In this document: piece by piece, positions 1 through 9,163 of the stretch | How positions within the stretch are numbered: position 1 is the stretch's first letter | How the letters are laid out: each line of letters begins with the position of its first letter | NCBI RefSeq assembly: GCF_900156535.1 | Contig: NZ_FTNV01000001.1 | Coordinates: 620,001 to 684,000, forward strand | Direction: 5' to 3' | DNA: 64,000 nt | DNA from: Roseovarius nanhaiticus | GTDB taxonomy: Bacteria; Pseudomonadota; Alphaproteobacteria; Rhodobacterales; Rhodobacteraceae | The notes under the pieces: model-generated | Database searches by the model: none | What the model saw: the letters and a program-made list of their open reading frames with translations, nothing else | What the model was told of the DNA's origin: nothing | Made by a program: the position numbers and the translations under genes

Positions 1-328
1 GCAATGTTATCTGGCCAGCCGCTTCGGGTCCGGTGGCGTTCAAGTTCCAGCCGCAATCTCTCGTTGCCTGAAGATGCGTTGGCGGCACTCCCCCGGTGCA
101 CCGAGGCCGAACAACACGTCGACCTTAGGCTAGGACCTCTGGACCTTTGCAAAGTCAGAAGATAGTCTTTGAGATGCTACCACAGTCGGCGTCCACAAGC
201 TCTCACACGAAACCTGAGCTGTGTCGTGCCCTGAAAAAATTGGCCATTTTGTTGGTGGATCGGTTGGTAGATGCAAGTAACGCATTTTCCCGTAACCATC
301 TGCTCCAGCCAAAGAAAATCTCGTTGAC

Positions 329-345
329 AATATCCCCGCCGGAGG
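329..345 (-). repeat. Dispersed intergenic repeat, copy A
   Basis: Read on the minus strand this is CCTCCGGCGGGGATATT. The same 17 bases occur on the plus strand at 28588-28604, in another gap between genes. It lies just downstream of trpS. I regard it as a member of a short GC-then-AT repeat family seen in gaps of this window. Confidence 0.6.
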
Positions 346-348
346 CGG

Positions 349-370
349 AAGAAAATTCATGAATTTTCTT
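349..370. repeat. Perfect 22-bp palindrome of the AAGAAAATT type
   Basis: The two arms AAGAAAATT and AATTTTCTT flank a CATG centre, and the whole 22 bp is self-complementary. It sits four bases past the trpS stop codon. A related palindrome with the same arms lies after the ATP synthase operon at 59767-59792. It may end transcripts or bind a protein; neither is shown. Confidence 0.6.
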
Positions 371-373
371 GGC

Positions 374-1393
374 CTAGCGTCCGACCATCCCAACGATCTC
401 ATAGGTGCGCGCCAGGATCGGGGCGGCAATGTCGCGCGCGCGTTCGGAGCCGCGCGCGAGGATCGCGTCGATCTCGCCCACATCCTGCATCAGTCGGCCC
501 ATCTCTTCGGAAATGGGGGCCATCCGCGCGACTGCGAGGTCTGCCAGAATGGGCTTGAACTCCGAGAAGGGCTTGCCGCCCATCTCGCGCATCACCTCTT
601 CGGCACTCATGCCCGCAAGGCCCGCGTAGATGTTGACAAGGTTCCGCGCCTCGGGGCGCCCCTCAAGACCGTCCAGCCCCATCGGCAGCGGCTCGGGATC
701 GGTCTTGGCCTTGCGGATCTTCTTCGAGATCGTGTCGGCATCGTCGGTCATGTTGATCCGGCTCATGTCCGAGGGATCGGATTTCGACATTTTCTTGGAC
801 CCGTCGCGCAGGCTCATCACCCGCGTCGCGGCGCCCTCGATGACGGGCTCGGCCATTGGAAAGAACTCCACGCCGTAATCATGGTTGAACTTGGCCGCGA
901 TGTCGCGCGTCAGCTCGATATGCTGCTTTTGGTCCTCGCCCACGGGCACATGCGTCGCGTGATAAATCAGGATATCGGCCGCCATCAGCGCCGGGTAGCC
1001 GAAGAGGCCCAGCGAGGCGTTCTCGGCATTCTTGCCCGCCTTGTCCTTGAACTGGGTCATGCGCTTCATCCAGCCCATGCGCGCCACGCAGTTGAAGATC
1101 CACGCCAGCTGCGTGTGCTCGGGCACCTGGGACTGGTTGAAGAGGATCGACTTTTCCGGATCGAGTCCCGAGGCGATAAAGCCCGCTGTCAACTCGCGCG
1201 TGGCGTGGCGCAGCTTTTCCGGCTCCTGCCAGACGGTGATCGCATGCAGATCCACCATGCAATAGAGCGATTGCACGCCCTTGTCCTGCGCCTCGGCAAA
1301 GCGTTTGAGCGCGCCGAGGTAATTGCCAAGGTGCAGATCGCCGGAGGGCTGGATGCCCGAGAACACCCGCGGGGTGAAGGCTGCATCGCTCAT
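374..1393 (-). CDS. trpS: Tryptophanyl-tRNA synthetase
   Basis: Class I aminoacyl-tRNA synthetase that charges tRNA-Trp in the cytoplasm. The 339-residue protein has the HIGH-type signature as HLGN at residues 21-24 within [12 protein letters not shown], and KMSKS at about 201-205, both needed for ATP use. Length fits the bacterial family. I start at the ATG at 1393 (MSDAAF), which has a GGAG about eight bases upstream; an in-frame ATG at 1447 would add 18 residues unlike the family. It is the last gene of a minus-strand series after glnD and murJ, separated from murJ by the rhomboid gene on the other strand. Confidence 0.97.
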   Translation of the reverse strand: MSDAAFTPRVFSGIQPSGDLHLGNYLGALKRFAEAQDKGVQSLYCMVDLHAITVWQEPEKLRHATRELTAGFIASGLDPEKSILFNQSQVPEHTQLAWIFNCVARMGWMKRMTQFKDKAGKNAENASLGLFGYPALMAADILIYHATHVPVGEDQKQHIELTRDIAAKFNHDYGVEFFPMAEPVIEGAATRVMSLRDGSKKMSKSDPSDMSRINMTDDADTISKKIRKAKTDPEPLPMGLDGLEGRPEARNLVNIYAGLAGMSAEEVMREMGGKPFSEFKPILADLAVARMAPISEEMGRLMQDVGEIDAILARGSERARDIAAPILARTYEIVGMVGR

Positions 1394-1477
1394 CGTAAGC
1401 GTCTCCGTCTGGATTTCCGTGCCGTCCTCAACTACCCATGCGCCCATGCCCCGTCAAGCAAAGGCCCCGCATACATC

Positions 1478-2164
1478 ATGAGCCATCCCGACGATTCCAG
1501 CCCGTTCAATCCGCTACCCCCTGTTGTGGTTCTGCTGTTCCTTGCCGTGATCATTCCCGAGATCGCGTTTTTCCTTGGTTCCAAAGGCCTTATCGGCGGG
1601 CCGAGCGCCATCGGCTGGCGGCAGGCGATGATCCAGGATTACGGGTTCAGCGGGGATATTCTGCGCTGGATGGTCCAGAACGGGATCTATCCGCCGGACC
1701 AGCTTTTGCGCTTTGTCACCTACCCGTTCCTGCATGGCGGATTCACCGAAATGCTGTTCGGTGCGGCGCTGCTCTTGGCGATGGGCAAGTTCGTGGGCGA
1801 AGTGTTCCGCCCCATGGCCACGCTGGCGGCGTTCATTATCCCGTCGATCTGCGGCGCGCTGGTCTATGGCCTGATCGCGCGGGACAATCCGTGGCTCTAT
1901 GGCGCGTTTCCGGGTATTTACGGGCTGATCGGCGCCTTCACCTATCTGCTTTGGCTGAAGCTGGGCCAGCAGGGGGGCAGCCAGGCGCGCGCCTTTGTGC
2001 TGATCGGGTTTCTGATGGGCGCGCAGCTGCTCTTCAGTCTGCTCTTTGGTGGCACATTGCGCTGGATCGCGGATCTGACCGGCTTTCTCACCGGGTTTGC
2101 AGCGTCATTTGTTCTGCGCCCCGGCGGCTGGGCCAAGCTGCGCGAGAGGCTTGCTCAGCGTTGA
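1478..2164 (+). CDS. Rhomboid-family membrane protein lacking catalytic residues
   Basis: A 228-residue protein with about six hydrophobic segments and the general rhomboid plan: a first helix near residues 14-34, a loop, an FLHGGFTEMLFG segment (85-95) where active rhomboids have HxxxxHxxxN, and GAFPGIYGLIGA (142-153) where they have GxSGxxxGLxGA. The catalytic serine position is occupied by Pro145, and the catalytic histidine of the last helix by Asp199 in DLTGF. It is therefore probably an inactive rhomboid that binds or chaperones membrane proteins; that role is inference. It is divergent from trpS, and its 3' end overlaps the murJ 3' end by 10 bases on the opposite strand. Confidence 0.75.
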   Translation: MSHPDDSSPFNPLPPVVVLLFLAVIIPEIAFFLGSKGLIGGPSAIGWRQAMIQDYGFSGDILRWMVQNGIYPPDQLLRFVTYPFLHGGFTEMLFGAALLLAMGKFVGEVFRPMATLAAFIIPSICGALVYGLIARDNPWLYGAFPGIYGLIGAFTYLLWLKLGQQGGSQARAFVLIGFLMGAQLLFSLLFGGTLRWIADLTGFLTGFAASFVLRPGGWAKLRERLAQR

Positions 2165-3729
2165 CGCCGTAGCGCGCCTTTCAGTTCGCTTTTGGTGAAA
2201 GCGCCCGTTACCCGGCCGGCGATATAGTAGACGGCACTGCCTGCCGCGATCAGGGCGAGGAGGGCCAACCAGCGCCAGCCCGGCACGCCGAAGACAGGCG
2301 AGAGCGAGATCATCACAGCCCAGAGCGCGGCGCCCATCACCGCCGAGGCGACGCAGATGCGCCATATGCGGCTGCGGAACCGGTCGTCAAAGCGCGCCAC
2401 GTCGCCAAAGGGCCGCACGCCGCGCGCCAGCAGCCACACCATGGCCCAACCTGCGATCGTGGTGCCGATGGCCGCCGCGATCCAGCCGATATAGGGCGCG
2501 AGGCCGATGGCCAGCGCGGCGTTCACCACCATAGAGGCAACGGCGTAGTAGAACGGCCGCTTGGTATCTTCGCGCGCGAAATAGATCGGCTGCAGCACCT
2601 TTTGCAGCACGAAGGCGGGCAGGCCGAGGCCATAGATCGCCACGGCCAGCGCCGTCGCCGCCGTATCATCGGCGGTAAAATTTCCGCGCTCGAAAAGGAC
2701 CGTGATCAGTGGGATCGGGATAACCACCAGCGCCACGGCGCAAGGCACGGTCAGCGCCAGAGACACCTCGCCCGCGCGGCTGAGCGCCATGCGCGCGCCG
2801 TCCCCGTCATCCGCCCGCAGACGGCGCGAGAGGTCCGGCAGAAGGACGATGCCCACCGCGATGCCCACCACGCCCAAGGGCAGCTGATAGAGCCGGTCGG
2901 CGGCATAAAGCCAGCTGACCGCGCTCTCGAAATTCGACGCCACCTGCTGGCCCACCAGCAGGTTGATCTGCATGACCCCGCCCGCCAGCGCAGCGGGCAC
3001 GGCAATGCGGACCAGCTGGCGCATTTCGGGGGTCCAGCGGGGGCGCACGGGGCGGATGCTCTGGCCCGCGCGGGTTGCGGCGATCCAGACGAGGGCCAGT
3101 TGCGCGACACCGGCGAAGGGGATGGTCCAGACGAGGGCGGTAGGCACGCTGCCACCCGTCCAAACGGCAAAGCCCATCGCGGCGCAGAGCATGACATTGA
3201 GCAGCACCGGCGCCGCGGCGGCAGCAACGAAGCGGCCAGTGGAATTGAGCACACCAGAGAGGAGCGCCGCCAGCGAGATGAAGAAGATATAGGGAAAGAC
3301 GACGCGCCCGAATTCGACCGTAAGATCAAAGCGTTCGTCTCCGGCAAAGCCTTCGGCGGTCAGCCACACCAGACCGGGCATGAAGATCATCGCCAGCGCG
3401 ACCAGCAGCAGCAGCACCAGCGCCAGCCCACTGAAGGCGCGCCGGGCAAAGCCCTGGGCATCGTCACCGCCCTCGAGCCGCTTCGAAAACATCGGCACGA
3501 AGGCCGCATTGAACGCGCCCTCGGCAAAGAAGCGGCGGAACATGTTGGGCAGGCGAAAGGCCGCGACGAAGGCGTCCATGACCGGTCCCGGCCCGATCAG
3601 ACCTGCAATCATCACATCACGGACAAAGCCGAGAACGCGGCTCATCATGGTCCAGCCGCCGACGGTAAAGATGCTGGTGATCATGCGCACGGGGCGGATG
3701 GGCGCCCCGGAATTGGCGGGAGTGGTCAC
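2155..3729 (-). CDS. murJ: Lipid II flippase MurJ (MviN)
   Basis: An inner-membrane protein of the MOP superfamily that flips lipid-linked peptidoglycan precursor to the periplasm. The 524-residue protein has about 14 hydrophobic segments and the typical N-terminal run around SRVLGFVRDVMIAGLIG and DAFVAAFRLPNMFRRFFAEG, with the charged residues expected in the MurJ cavity. The GTG start at 3729 overlaps the glnD stop as GTGA, so the two are translationally coupled. The glnD-murJ-trpS order is, to my knowledge, common in Rhodobacteraceae. Confidence 0.96.
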   Translation of the reverse strand: MTTPANSGAPIRPVRMITSIFTVGGWTMMSRVLGFVRDVMIAGLIGPGPVMDAFVAAFRLPNMFRRFFAEGAFNAAFVPMFSKRLEGGDDAQGFARRAFSGLALVLLLLVALAMIFMPGLVWLTAEGFAGDERFDLTVEFGRVVFPYIFFISLAALLSGVLNSTGRFVAAAAAPVLLNVMLCAAMGFAVWTGGSVPTALVWTIPFAGVAQLALVWIAATRAGQSIRPVRPRWTPEMRQLVRIAVPAALAGGVMQINLLVGQQVASNFESAVSWLYAADRLYQLPLGVVGIAVGIVLLPDLSRRLRADDGDGARMALSRAGEVSLALTVPCAVALVVIPIPLITVLFERGNFTADDTAATALAVAIYGLGLPAFVLQKVLQPIYFAREDTKRPFYYAVASMVVNAALAIGLAPYIGWIAAAIGTTIAGWAMVWLLARGVRPFGDVARFDDRFRSRIWRICVASAVMGAALWAVMISLSPVFGVPGWRWLALLALIAAGSAVYYIAGRVTGAFTKSELKGALRRQR

Positions 3730-6512
3730 TCGATGGCCCTTTGCGTGCCTTCGGAAATGGCCGTGCGCAGCTTGGCTTCCAGCGCCTTCTGCTTGGCCTC
3801 CGAGTAGAATTTCAAACCGAACATATCCTTGACGTAGAAGGTGTCGACGACCTGCTCGCCAAATGTCGCGATGACGGCGCTGGCGATATAAACGTTTCCG
3901 GCTGCAAGCGTGCGGGTCAGATCGTAAAGCAGCCCGGGCCGGTCGCGTGTATCGACCTCGATGATCGTATAGATCTCGGAGCCCTCATTGTCGAAGGTGA
4001 TATGCGTTGGCACGCGGAAAGCGCGTTCGCGCTTCTTGATCTTGTCGCGCGATTTCATCGCGTCGCGCGCGACGACCTCGCCGCGCAGCGTCTTGAGGAT
4101 GGTCTGGCGCAGGCGGGGCAGGCGCCCGTCGGCGAAGGGGTGGCCGTCGGCGTCCTGGATCCAGAACACCGCCGTCGCATAGCCATCTTTGGACGTGTAA
4201 GTGCGCGCATCCACGACGCCCGCACCCACCAGCGCCAGTGCGCCGGCAAGGCGCGAGAAGATGCCAGGGTGATCGGCCATCACGAAACAGGCGCGCGTCG
4301 CGTCGCGGTCTTCGTCGGGGTGCAGGTCGATCCCGATTTCGCCGTCCTCGCCGGTGAAATCCCGCAGGAGGTTGGCAAAAACCACATGCGCGGTCACGTG
4401 CAGACCCTGCCAATAGGGCGGATAGTGGCGCGCGGTCTCAAGCTTGAGTGCCTTGGCGCTCCAGCCGGTGAGGGCGCGGCGCAGGTTCTGCTTGGCGTCC
4501 GAGCCGCGCTGCTCGCGGTTCAGATCCTCCAGCCCGTTTTCCATGGCATGCAGCGTCTGGCGGTAGAGCGCACGCAAAAGCGACGCTTTCCAGTTGTTCC
4601 AGGTGCCCGGCCCCACGCCGCGAATGTCGCAGACGGTCAGCACGCACAGAAGGTCCAGCCGCTGTTTCGTCTGCACTGCCTTGGCAAAGTCGCGCACCGT
4701 GCGCGGATCCGCGATGTCCCGCTTTTGCGCCATGTCCGACATCAGCAGGTGATAGCGCACCAGCCATTCGACGGTGTCGACCTCCTTGGGCTTCAGCCCC
4801 AGCCGTGGTGCGACCTTGCGGGCGATCTTGGCGCCGAGGATAGAATGGTCTTCGGGGCGGCCCTTGCCGATGTCATGCAGCAGCAGCGCGATATAAAGAA
4901 TGCGCCGATTCACGCCGTGCTTGAGGATCGAGGAGGCCACGGGCAGCTCTTCGATCAGCTCGCCCCGCTCGATCCCTGCCAGATGGCTGATGCATTGAAT
5001 CGTGTGCTCGTCGACTGTGTAATGGTGATACATGTTGAACTGCATCATCGCCACGATCGGCTCGAACTCGGGGATGAAGGCGGGCAGCACGCCCAGCTCG
5101 CTCATCCGGCGCAGGGCGCGCTCGGGATTGCCGTGGCGCAGCATCAAACCCAGAAACAGCTTTTGCGCGGCGGGATCGGCGCGCACCTCATCGGTGATCA
5201 GGTCCAGATTGGCAGTGACCAGCCGCATCGCATCGGGGTGGATCAGAAGGCCGGTGCGCAGCGCCTCGTCAAAGACGCGTAGGATATTGATCGGATCGCG
5301 CAGGAAGGCCGTGTCATCCTCGATGGCGAGGCGTCCGTTCACCTCGGCAAAGCCGTCCTTCAGCTTGCGCTTGCGGCGGAAAAGGCGCTGCAGCAGGGGC
5401 TCGGATTTGACATGCGCGGCCTCTAGCTGTGTCAGAAAGATGCGTGTCAGATCGCCCACCGATGTCGCGTGGCGGAAATAGTCCTGCATGAAGATCTCGA
5501 CCCCGCGCCGCCCGGCTGTATCGCCATATCCCATGCGCTCGGCCACCTCGACCTGCAGATCGAAAGTCAGCTTGTCATTGGGGCGCTTCGTGATCAGATG
5601 CAGCTGGCAGCGCACGGCCCAGAGAAAATTCTCGGCCTTGGCGAAGGTCTCGAATTCTTCGGCGGTGAACATGCCCTGACCGATCAGATCGGCCTTGTCG
5701 GTGACGCGGTAGGTGTATTTTGCGATCCAGAACAGGGATTGCAGATCGCGCAGACCGCCCTTGCCCTCCTTGACGTTGGGCTCGACCATATAGCGCTGAC
5801 CGCCCTGCTTTTCGTGGCGCTGCTCGCGCTCCTCCAGCTTGGCCTCGGTAAAGTCGCGCTCGGTCCCGGAAAAGAGATCGTTCCACAGGCGATGGCGCAG
5901 ATCGCTGGCAAGGCGCGTGTCACCAATGAGGAAGCGATGCTCCAGAAGGGCGGTGCGGATCGTGTAATCCTCGGCCCCGAGGCGCAGGCAGTCGCCGATC
6001 GTGCGGCTGGAATGGCCGACCTTCAGCCGCAGATCCCACAGGATATAGAGCATGCTCTCGATCACGCTCTCGGCCCAGCCGGTGATCTTGTAGGGTGTCA
6101 GGAACAGCAGATCCACATCCGATTCCGGCGCCATTTCGCCCCGGCCATAGCCGCCGACGGCCAGCACGCTGAGCCGCTGGGACTCGGTCGGGGTGGGCAG
6201 CGGATGCATAACCTCGACCGCCAGGCGATGCGCCGTCAGGACGAGGCAGTCCGTCAGCCAGCTATAGGCCCGCGTGGCGGCGCGGGCGCGCAGCGGGGTT
6301 TGGGCAAGTGCTTCTGCTATGGCGGCGCGGCCGCGGCGCATCTCGGCGCCCAGAACCTCGACGGCGAGGCGGCGCAGATCGTCCGTTTCCGCACCCTCAT
6401 GCGCCGCAAGACGGGCGTCGACGGCGGTTTGGTCAAAGATGGCATCCGGCGCGCAGATCATGTTGCCCGGCGCTGTGATAGACGCCGGGCTGTACTGAGT
6501 CATTGGGGTCAT
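3726..6512 (-). CDS. glnD: Bifunctional uridylyltransferase/uridylyl-removing enzyme GlnD
   Basis: The glutamine sensor that adds or removes UMP on PII proteins and so controls nitrogen assimilation. The 928-residue protein has the nucleotidyltransferase motif GGYGRGEMAPESDVDLL near residues 118-135, an HD hydrolase motif LLHDIGKGRPEDHS near 540, and two C-terminal ACT domains near 745 and 857 that bind glutamine. I choose the ATG at 6512 because AAGG lies six bases ahead; the next ATG (6503) has no such site, and an upstream ATG at 6611 would run deep into the preceding gene. It is followed by murJ with a 4-base overlap. Confidence 0.95.
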   Translation of the reverse strand: MTPMTQYSPASITAPGNMICAPDAIFDQTAVDARLAAHEGAETDDLRRLAVEVLGAEMRRGRAAIAEALAQTPLRARAATRAYSWLTDCLVLTAHRLAVEVMHPLPTPTESQRLSVLAVGGYGRGEMAPESDVDLLFLTPYKITGWAESVIESMLYILWDLRLKVGHSSRTIGDCLRLGAEDYTIRTALLEHRFLIGDTRLASDLRHRLWNDLFSGTERDFTEAKLEEREQRHEKQGGQRYMVEPNVKEGKGGLRDLQSLFWIAKYTYRVTDKADLIGQGMFTAEEFETFAKAENFLWAVRCQLHLITKRPNDKLTFDLQVEVAERMGYGDTAGRRGVEIFMQDYFRHATSVGDLTRIFLTQLEAAHVKSEPLLQRLFRRKRKLKDGFAEVNGRLAIEDDTAFLRDPINILRVFDEALRTGLLIHPDAMRLVTANLDLITDEVRADPAAQKLFLGLMLRHGNPERALRRMSELGVLPAFIPEFEPIVAMMQFNMYHHYTVDEHTIQCISHLAGIERGELIEELPVASSILKHGVNRRILYIALLLHDIGKGRPEDHSILGAKIARKVAPRLGLKPKEVDTVEWLVRYHLLMSDMAQKRDIADPRTVRDFAKAVQTKQRLDLLCVLTVCDIRGVGPGTWNNWKASLLRALYRQTLHAMENGLEDLNREQRGSDAKQNLRRALTGWSAKALKLETARHYPPYWQGLHVTAHVVFANLLRDFTGEDGEIGIDLHPDEDRDATRACFVMADHPGIFSRLAGALALVGAGVVDARTYTSKDGYATAVFWIQDADGHPFADGRLPRLRQTILKTLRGEVVARDAMKSRDKIKKRERAFRVPTHITFDNEGSEIYTIIEVDTRDRPGLLYDLTRTLAAGNVYIASAVIATFGEQVVDTFYVKDMFGLKFYSEAKQKALEAKLRTAISEGTQRAIE

Positions 6513-6537
6513 GCTGTACCTTGCATGCGGGCCGCGA

Positions 6538-7725
6538 TCAGAATCCGGCGCCGCCAAATCCTCGCGGTGCGGGGTCGAGAATGACGACCTTGCTGTCCCG
6601 GATGGTTGCAACTGCGAGGCCGCGCTGGTTGGTGCCGTCGCTGCGCAGGCGGAACACGCCGTCGACCCCTTGGAAGCCCGCGGATTGCGTCAGACCTGAA
6701 CGCGACAGCGCATCGCGCTTACCGGCTTTGATCAGCGCGCCGATGGCCGCAATGCCGTCATAGGCCAGCCCTGCGATGGGGTGCGGTTGATTGCCCGTGG
6801 TTTGTGCAAAGCGCGATTGGAACGCACGCGCCTTGGCCTGGTCCGGCAGCGCGAACCAGCCGCCTTGGAGGCCGGGCAGCTCCAGTGTTTGCGCGGGCGT
6901 ATCCCACCGTGCAAGGCCGATATACTGCGTCGCCGCCGGGCTCAGGCCGTTTTCGGGCAGCATCTGTGCCAGAAGGGGCAGCGCGCCGGCCGAATTGGAC
7001 GTCAGGAATACCGCCTGCGCCGAGGTGCTGTTGACCGTCTGGGTGATTTGCGGCACCGCAGACACGACGCCGTCCTGCGAGAAATCATACCCGACATTGC
7101 CGACGATCTGCGCGCCTGCATTCGCCGCCGCCTTGGCGATGGCCTGCTGGCCCAGTTGGCCCGCCAGATTGTTGGACGACACGGTCACGATGCGGGTCTT
7201 GCCCTGCCGCACGGCAAAGCGTGTCAGCCGGTCAGCGGTGTTGTCAAAGGTCTGGCCCAGCACAAAGAGGTTGCCACCCGCGATTGTGGCATTGTTGGAA
7301 AAGGCCAACACATTGACGTTCTTGGGCGCCACGGCGAGGGCGACGGCATTGGCAGATTCCGCGTGCAATGGCCCGATGATGATCTTGGCACCGTCGGCGA
7401 CCGCGTTGAGTGCTGCCTGCTGTGCCTGAGCGGCCCGGCCCGCCGTGCCGTAGACGCGCAAGTCGATCCGCACGCCTGCCAGATCCGCAACCGCCAGCCG
7501 TGCAGCCGCCTCCAGATCACGGGCCAGGGCGGCCTCGCCAGGGGCGGTGGAGCCATGCGGCACCAGAAGCGCAACGGCGACCGGCGCGTTCGGGTCGATG
7601 CTCTGACCGCCGCCGCCGCCGACACCGGCCAGACCGACCGGCTCGCAGGCTGCGACCCAAAGAAGCGATACAAGCGCGATAAGGCGGGTCAGCACCTTGC
7701 GGGCGAAGGGCAAAACAGCAAACAT
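6538..7725 (-). CDS. Penicillin-binding protein activator-like lipoprotein (LpoA/LppC C-domain type)
   Basis: A 395-residue secreted lipoprotein: the signal peptide ends in a lipobox WVAAC with Cys27 as the lipidated residue. The rest resembles the periplasmic-binding fold of the LpoA C-terminal domain and branched-chain amino-acid binding proteins, with a nucleotide-like segment LLVPHGSTAPGEAALARDL near the start and IIGPLHAESANAVA about 60 residues on. LpoA activates PBP1A in gammaproteobacteria; in alphaproteobacteria the role is unproven. It lies directly upstream of glnD and is divergent from rsmI. Confidence 0.8.
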   Translation of the reverse strand: MFAVLPFARKVLTRLIALVSLLWVAACEPVGLAGVGGGGGQSIDPNAPVAVALLVPHGSTAPGEAALARDLEAAARLAVADLAGVRIDLRVYGTAGRAAQAQQAALNAVADGAKIIIGPLHAESANAVALAVAPKNVNVLAFSNNATIAGGNLFVLGQTFDNTADRLTRFAVRQGKTRIVTVSSNNLAGQLGQQAIAKAAANAGAQIVGNVGYDFSQDGVVSAVPQITQTVNSTSAQAVFLTSNSAGALPLLAQMLPENGLSPAATQYIGLARWDTPAQTLELPGLQGGWFALPDQAKARAFQSRFAQTTGNQPHPIAGLAYDGIAAIGALIKAGKRDALSRSGLTQSAGFQGVDGVFRLRSDGTNQRGLAVATIRDSKVVILDPAPRGFGGAGF

Positions 7726-7806
7726 GGGGGATACCTCGTTTCGGACGTTTTTATGTGGATGGCGCGATGCGGGCGATAATAGACGTCATGTGAGGCGGGT
7801 CCAGCG

Positions 7807-8682
7807 ATGAATCATGTCAGGCAAACTCTCGCCCCGGGGCTCTACCTGGTGGCGACCCCACTGGGCGCGGCACGCGACATTACACTGCGCACGCTCGATA
7901 TCCTCGCCTCGGCAGATGTGATCGCAGCCGAGGACACGCGCAGCTTGCGCAAATTGATGGATATTCACGGCATCGCGCTGGAGGGGCGGCCCCTTCTGGC
8001 CTATCACGACCACAATGGCGGACGTGTGCGGCCCCGGCTGATGGAGGCGTTGGAGGCCGGGAAATCAGTGGTTTACGCCTCCGAAGCCGGCACGCCGATG
8101 GTGGCCGATCCCGGCTTTGATCTGGCCCGCGCGGTGATCGCGGAGGGGCATGACCTGATTTCGGCGCCGGGCCCGTCGGCAGTGGTTGCAGCGCTCACCC
8201 TGTCGGGCCTGCCGACCGACCGTTTCCTCTTTGCCGGATTCCTGCCGAACACCGCGACTGCGCGCAAAACCGCCCTCCGCAGCCTCGGATCCGTGCCCGC
8301 GACATTGGCCTTCTACGAATCGCCCAAGCGCGTGGCCGCCATGCTGCGCGATGCGGCCAGCGTTCTGGGCGGCGAGAGGCAAGCCGCGCTGTGCCGCGAA
8401 CTGACCAAAAAATTTGAGGAGACGCTGCGCGGCACATTGGACGAATTGGCCGAGGAGCTGGCCGCATCGCCGCGCAAGGGCGAGATGGTGGTGCTGATCG
8501 ATCGTGCGGGGGAACGGAGTGTTAACCTTTCTGACATAGAACAGGCCCTGACGGCGGTGATGAGTGATATGTCCGTAAGGGATGCGGCGGATGCCGTGTC
8601 GCATGACTTGGGCCTCAAGCGCCGCGAGGTCTATCAGATTGCGCTTCGGATGGGCGCAGAAGGTCAGGAGGGTTCGGAATGA
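7807..8682 (+). CDS. rsmI: 16S rRNA (cytidine1402-2'-O)-methyltransferase RsmI
   Basis: A SAM-dependent methyltransferase of the tetrapyrrole-methylase fold that modifies C1402 in the ribosomal P site. The 291-residue protein opens with LYLVATPLGAARDITLRTLDIL and has the diagnostic AEDTRSLRKLM, SEAGTPMVADPG and APGPSAVVAALTLSGLPTDRF blocks within its first 140 residues. It is divergent from the lipoprotein gene and overlaps the next gene by four bases (ATGA). Confidence 0.96.
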   Translation: MNHVRQTLAPGLYLVATPLGAARDITLRTLDILASADVIAAEDTRSLRKLMDIHGIALEGRPLLAYHDHNGGRVRPRLMEALEAGKSVVYASEAGTPMVADPGFDLARAVIAEGHDLISAPGPSAVVAALTLSGLPTDRFLFAGFLPNTATARKTALRSLGSVPATLAFYESPKRVAAMLRDAASVLGGERQAALCRELTKKFEETLRGTLDELAEELAASPRKGEMVVLIDRAGERSVNLSDIEQALTAVMSDMSVRDAADAVSHDLGLKRREVYQIALRMGAEGQEGSE

Positions 8683-9104
8683 CGCAGATGCTCGATTTTC
8701 GGAATGTGCCGCACGCATCTGCCGCCACGCCGGCGCCCGCGCGGCGTGACCGTGGCAAGCGAGCCTATAATTCCGGACTTGCCGCCGAAGAGCGCGCCGT
8801 CGCGCTTTATACCGCTGCCGGCCTGCGCCTTCTCGAGACGCGTTGGCGCGGCAAAAGCGGTGAGATCGACCTGATCCTCGCCGATGGCGAGGAGGTCGTC
8901 TTTGCCGAGGTCAAGCAGGCCCGCGATCATGATGCCGCGATCGCCAGTCTGCGCCCGGCGCAGATGCGCCGGATCCATGTGGCGGGCGCGGAATACTTGG
9001 CCCATTGTCCGAAAGGCCAGCTCACCGACGTCCGGTTCGATCTGGCCGTGGTCGATGGGGCAGGGCGATGCGATATCCTCGAAGGCTTCTTCTCGCATTT
9101 CTGA
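8679..9104 (+). CDS. YraN-family (UPF0102) predicted endonuclease-like protein
   Basis: A 141-residue protein with the restriction-endonuclease-like core of the YraN family: GLAAEERAVALYTAAGLRLLETRWRGKSGEIDLI followed by VVFAEVKQA, which supplies the E-xx-D and ExK residues. The exact job of the family is not settled, although DNA uptake or repair has been suggested. It is coupled to rsmI by an ATGA overlap; rsmI-yraN pairing is widespread in proteobacteria. An N-terminal extension of about 28 residues precedes the domain. Confidence 0.88.
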   Translation: MTQMLDFRNVPHASAATPAPARRDRGKRAYNSGLAAEERAVALYTAAGLRLLETRWRGKSGEIDLILADGEEVVFAEVKQARDHDAAIASLRPAQMRRIHVAGAEYLAHCPKGQLTDVRFDLAVVDGAGRCDILEGFFSHF

Positions 9105-9163
9105 ATTGCACCCTTTTGGTCCTTGCCGCATGAAGGCGGGGTAGCCAGACAGGGGGAGCACCC

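Larger units (their letters stand above)
1..373. other. Intergenic or gene-end region without a convincing gene
   Basis: I see no recognisable product here. Short open frames run in from the left edge and stop at about 69-71 in one frame and before 175 in another, so a cut gene end is possible but cannot be named. A frame of roughly 60 codons starting near 174 has no clear ribosome binding site and ends inside the palindrome at 349-370, so I do not call it. A 60-base sample (241-300) is 47 % GC, well below the neighbouring genes. The right part holds a dispersed repeat copy and a palindrome, listed separately. Confidence 0.5.

Noticed and set aside
174..362. Possible 60-codon gene in the first 370 bases
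   Set aside because: It has an ATG near 174 but no good ribosome binding site, no hydrophobic pattern or motif, and ends inside a palindrome. Not strong enough to call.
2602..3807. Plus-strand frame of about 400 codons opposite murJ
   Set aside because: murJ is clearly coding on the minus strand with family motifs; the opposite frame has a histidine/arginine-rich composition and no ribosome binding site.
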